Of a stretch of DNA of 17,094 nt, positions 14,674 to 17,094 are shown piece by piece (within the stretch, counting starts at the first letter, position 1; every line of letters starts with the position of its first letter). The notes below the pieces were generated by a model, which worked only from the letters and a program-made list of their open reading frames with translations, had not been told where the DNA came from and ran no database searches. The DNA is from GCA-2746795 sp046496595. Lineage in GTDB: Bacteria; Chloroflexota; Anaerolineae; Promineifilales; Promineifilaceae. A program made the translations under genes and the position numbers. The DNA lies in the NCBI GenBank assembly GCA_046496595.1, contig JAWOGU010000234.1:1-17094 (forward strand), read 5' to 3'.

Positions 14674-17094
14674 ATGAACCAACTACCATTCGTTTACCAT
14701 TTTCCCACCACAGTTTCGCCTGCTTTGACAGAAGTGGGCGGCAAAGGCTTATCGTTGATGCGCATGAGCCAGGCCGGTTTTCCTGTGCCGCCAGGCTTTG
14801 TGCTAACGGCCGTTTTCTTCCAGCCCTGGTTTCGTCAATTAGAGGAATCGGGGGCGTGGACGGCCGTTCTCAACAGCCCGCCCGATAGCCGCAAAGCTGC
14901 CTGCGACGCCGCCAAAGCCGCCGCCCTGCATTACGCCTTCACCGCCGAACAGGGCGACGCCCTGACCGCCGCCGTCCAAACGCTCGGCCAAACAGGCGCG
15001 GCCCTCTTCGCCGTGCGCTCCTCCTCCCCGGAAGAAGACCTGGAAGGCGCTTCCTTCGCCGGCGGCTATGAAACGACATTAGGCGTCACCCCGGACACTC
15101 TGCAAGACGCCATCCGCCGCTCCTTCGTCTCCTGCCTGGACGAGCGCATCTTCGTCTACAAGCAAGAACGCGGCTTCGACGTGGCGCAGCCGCGCATCGC
15201 CGTGGTTGTGCAGCAGCAGCTCGCCGCCGATGCCGCGGGGGTCGCCTTCTCGCTCAACCCGCTCAACAACTGCTACGACGAAGTGGTCATCAACGCCAAC
15301 TTTGGCCTGGGCGAATCGGTGGTCTCCGGGGCAGTTACGCCCGATACCTTTGTGGTGGACCGGGTGCAGCCGGTGATTTTGCAGCGGGAGATTGGGCGCA
15401 AGGAAACGGCCGTTTTCCTGCAACCCTCCGGCGGTACACTCGAGCAAACCGGGGGCGAACCGGGCCAGCCCAGCCTCACCGACCCCCAAATCCTGCACAT
15501 CGCTGAACTGACCGGCGCGGTGGAAGCCGCTTACGGCAAACCCATCGACATCGAATGGGCCTACGCCAACGGACAGCTCTACCTGCTCCAGGCGCGGCCC
15601 ATCACCGCTTACTTTCCCGTGCCGGAGATCATGGTCACCCCGCCCGGCGCCCGCAAAATTCTCTACGGCGACAAAACCCTGATCAAACAAGGCATCAACG
15701 AACTGCTCACCGTCATGGGCACCGATTTTATCGCCATGACCGACGACGCCCTGAGCGCCTTTGTCGGCGGCGTCAACGCTTCGGCCGACATCATCAACGG
15801 TCTGGCGTTCACCTTCGACGGCCGCATGTACCTCAACATTTCCAATAACATGAAACTGCAAGGCCACAGCCGCATCGTGCGTGAATACCGCACCATGGAC
15901 GGGGGCGCTTCCGAAATTCTAGCCCACATCAACAAAGCGGAATACATCCCGGAAAAGCTGCCGCCTGCCCTGAAAGGTATGATCTGGAAGGCGCTCTGGC
16001 GCAACCTGGCCCCCCTGGGCAAATCGCTCCAGGCTTTCCGCCGCCCGGACGCCTACAAAGCTGAAGTGGCAACGGCCGTTGCCGCCATGCGCCGCGACAT
16101 CCTGGCTGAATTTGAGCGCCCCCAAAGCTTCCACGCGCTGGCGGAAACGATTTTGCGCCGCTATTTGCTTTACATGGACGCCGCCATGGCCTCTCTGCTT
16201 GTATCTGAACTGGCGCGGCTGCGGCTCAAGCGCCTGCTGAAAAAAGAACCGGAACCCATCCGGCAAAAGGTGGTCTACCTGGAGCGGGCGCTGCCCGACA
16301 ACGTCACCATCGAAATGGGCATGGCGATGGTTCGTCTGGCCCAATTCCCGGAAATCATGGCCTGCCAATCGGGCGAACAGTTTGTGCGGCGGCTCCAGGC
16401 TGGCGATTTTCCAGCGGAATTTTTGCAGGCGTGGCGCAGTTTCATGGCCGACTACGGCTTCCGCTGCCCCAAAGAGCTGGACCTGGGCACCCCGCGTTAC
16501 GATGAACAGCCCATCCAGTTCTACAACCAACTGCGCCTGCTGGCCGCAAACAACGACCCCGCCAACAACCCTGAAGCGATCTTTGCCCGCTCTCAGGCGG
16601 AGCGTGAAGCGGTTTTTGCCGAACTGGAAGCGGTTCTGGCGCAGCGCAGCAAGGGCAAAGCCAAAACATTCCGCAAACAATACGGTCATCTGGTGGCCTT
16701 TGGCGGCATGAGAGAAAGCCACAAATACCACATCATCTGGGTGCTGAATTTATACCGCAAACGGGTGCTGGCGGCGGCGGAAGAACTGGTGGAAAACGGC
16801 CGTTTAGACACCCCCCAGCAAGCCTTCGACCTCACCATCAACCAGTTAGACCGCGCCTTAGCGGACCCATCCCTGGACCTGCGCGCCCTGGCCTACGAAA
16901 ACACCGCTTACCTGCGCCGCCTGGCCCACGTGCGCGAACTGCCCCGCATCTTCGACTCGCGTGGCAAAATTTTACGCCCGCCCCGGCGTGAAACTCGTGA
17001 TGGCGAACTGGCCGGCCAACCTATCTCGCCCGGCGTGGTCCGGGGACCGGTCAACATCTTGCACACACCAGACGAAAAACCGGTGCTGCCCGGC
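14674..17094 (+). CDS. PEP synthase/rifampicin-phosphotransferase-like enzyme, 3' truncated by window
   Basis: Starts at ATG 14674 (GAGGT 8 bases upstream) and remains open for 807 codons to the window edge. The N-terminal ATP-grasp domain (about 1-311) has 'VGGKGLSLMRMSQAGFPVPP', 'FAVRSSSPEEDLEGASFAGG', 'AGVAFSLNPLN', 'NANFGLGESVVSG' and 'IDIEWAYANGQLYLLQARPI', all typical of PEP synthase-type enzymes. A helical middle domain (about 315-780) follows in place of any PEP-synthase core. The swivelling domain begins at about 782 with 'GQPISPGVVRGPVNIL', and the catalytic histidine lies beyond the edge. The order matches rifampicin phosphotransferase, and roughly 70-90 residues should be missing. 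It is a diverged paralogue of the gene at 7754-10132. Six AACGGCCGTT-type palindromes lie inside, mostly encoding Thr-Ala-Val. Probably the third gene of a plus-strand operon. Confidence 0.9.
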   Translation, partial: MNQLPFVYHFPTTVSPALTEVGGKGLSLMRMSQAGFPVPPGFVLTAVFFQPWFRQLEESGAWTAVLNSPPDSRKAACDAAKAAALHYAFTAEQGDALTAAVQTLGQTGAALFAVRSSSPEEDLEGASFAGGYETTLGVTPDTLQDAIRRSFVSCLDERIFVYKQERGFDVAQPRIAVVVQQQLAADAAGVAFSLNPLNNCYDEVVINANFGLGESVVSGAVTPDTFVVDRVQPVILQREIGRKETAVFLQPSGGTLEQTGGEPGQPSLTDPQILHIAELTGAVEAAYGKPIDIEWAYANGQLYLLQARPITAYFPVPEIMVTPPGARKILYGDKTLIKQGINELLTVMGTDFIAMTDDALSAFVGGVNASADIINGLAFTFDGRMYLNISNNMKLQGHSRIVREYRTMDGGASEILAHINKAEYIPEKLPPALKGMIWKALWRNLAPLGKSLQAFRRPDAYKAEVATAVAAMRRDILAEFERPQSFHALAETILRRYLLYMDAAMASLLVSELARLRLKRLLKKEPEPIRQKVVYLERALPDNVTIEMGMAMVRLAQFPEIMACQSGEQFVRRLQAGDFPAEFLQAWRSFMADYGFRCPKELDLGTPRYDEQPIQFYNQLRLLAANNDPANNPEAIFARSQAEREAVFAELEAVLAQRSKGKAKTFRKQYGHLVAFGGMRESHKYHIIWVLNLYRKRVLAAAEELVENGRLDTPQQAFDLTINQLDRALADPSLDLRALAYENTAYLRRLAHVRELPRIFDSRGKILRPPRRETRDGELAGQPISPGVVRGPVNILHTPDEKPVLPG

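Larger units (their letters stand above)
226..16804. repeat. AACGGCCGTT highly iterated palindrome family
   Basis: Exact 10-base copies start at 226, 1091, 1758, 2098, 2151, 2964, 3230, 4486, 4863, 7421, 8624, 9419, 9965, 11249, 11786, 12232, 12392, 12682, 13634, 13762, 14805, 15405, 16071 and 16795. Variants keeping the ACGGCCGT core are at 756, 6610, 8560, 11145, 11307, 13793 and 14860. A given 10-mer is expected about 0.02 times in this length. Copies lie in genes and gaps, on GC-rich and AT-richer stretches alike. Counted by eye, so one or two may be missed. The pattern recalls HIP1 (GCGATCGC) of cyanobacteria. Confidence 0.92.

Noticed and set aside
15079..16731. Minus-strand open frames of 262 and 270 residues
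   Set aside because: They are antisense to the phosphotransferase-like gene; high GC produces long antisense frames, and their composition is unlike real proteins.
226..16804. Reading the regularly recurring AACGGCCGTT as a CRISPR array or as operators of one regulon
   Set aside because: Spacing is irregular, copies lie inside coding sequence, and they are too frequent and widespread for either.

Overview
The window looks like a piece of a Chloroflexota (Anaerolineae-like) chromosome. This is inferred from three things: a large MalT-type ATP-dependent LuxR regulator, a mix of GC-rich and more AT-balanced genes, and a saturating load of one 10-bp palindrome, AACGGCCGTT. I count 24 exact copies by eye and 7 more sharing the ACGGCCGT core. 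There is no rRNA, tRNA, CRISPR array, transposase or integrase. The taxonomy cannot be proven from the sequence alone.

Left end (1-2070, minus strand): a decayed or error-rich patch. It holds an intact Nmad3-family protein (nucleotide-modification associated), a frameshifted phosphoribosyltransferase-like gene running off the left edge, and a frameshifted, truncated exonuclease I relic. Upstream of the relic is a 34-codon ORF containing a near-perfect 30-bp palindrome.

Centre (2321-10132, minus strand): a tight five-gene operon. In transcription order it encodes a PEP-synthase/rifampicin-phosphotransferase-like enzyme (ATP-grasp plus swivelling His domain, no PEP-binding barrel), a PlsY-like membrane acyltransferase with a degenerate first motif, a membrane-anchored tandem CbiX/ferrochelatase-like protein, an ABC ATPase and a MacB/FtsX-type permease. 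The context suggests phosphoryl and acyl transfer to an unknown small molecule or lipid, metal or tetrapyrrole handling, and export. The substrate is unknown.

Middle intergenic region (10133-10955): a candidate operon promoter and the remains of two minus-strand genes, a GNAT acetyltransferase and an ArsR-type regulator.

Right side (10956-17094, plus strand): a 906-residue MalT-like regulator with its own TATAAT promoter, then a small membrane protein, a 79-residue hypothetical protein, and a second PEP-synthase-like phosphotransferase that leaves the window just before its catalytic histidine. The regulator's linker between its sensor and DNA-binding domains contains a five-unit heptamer array, and another five-unit heptamer array spans the stop of the 79-residue gene. 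The two phosphotransferase paralogues flank the regulator.

Most notable are the iterated palindrome, which sits inside genes in all three reading frames; the heptamer array that could switch the regulator's DNA-binding domain on or off; and the uncharacterised five-gene operon.
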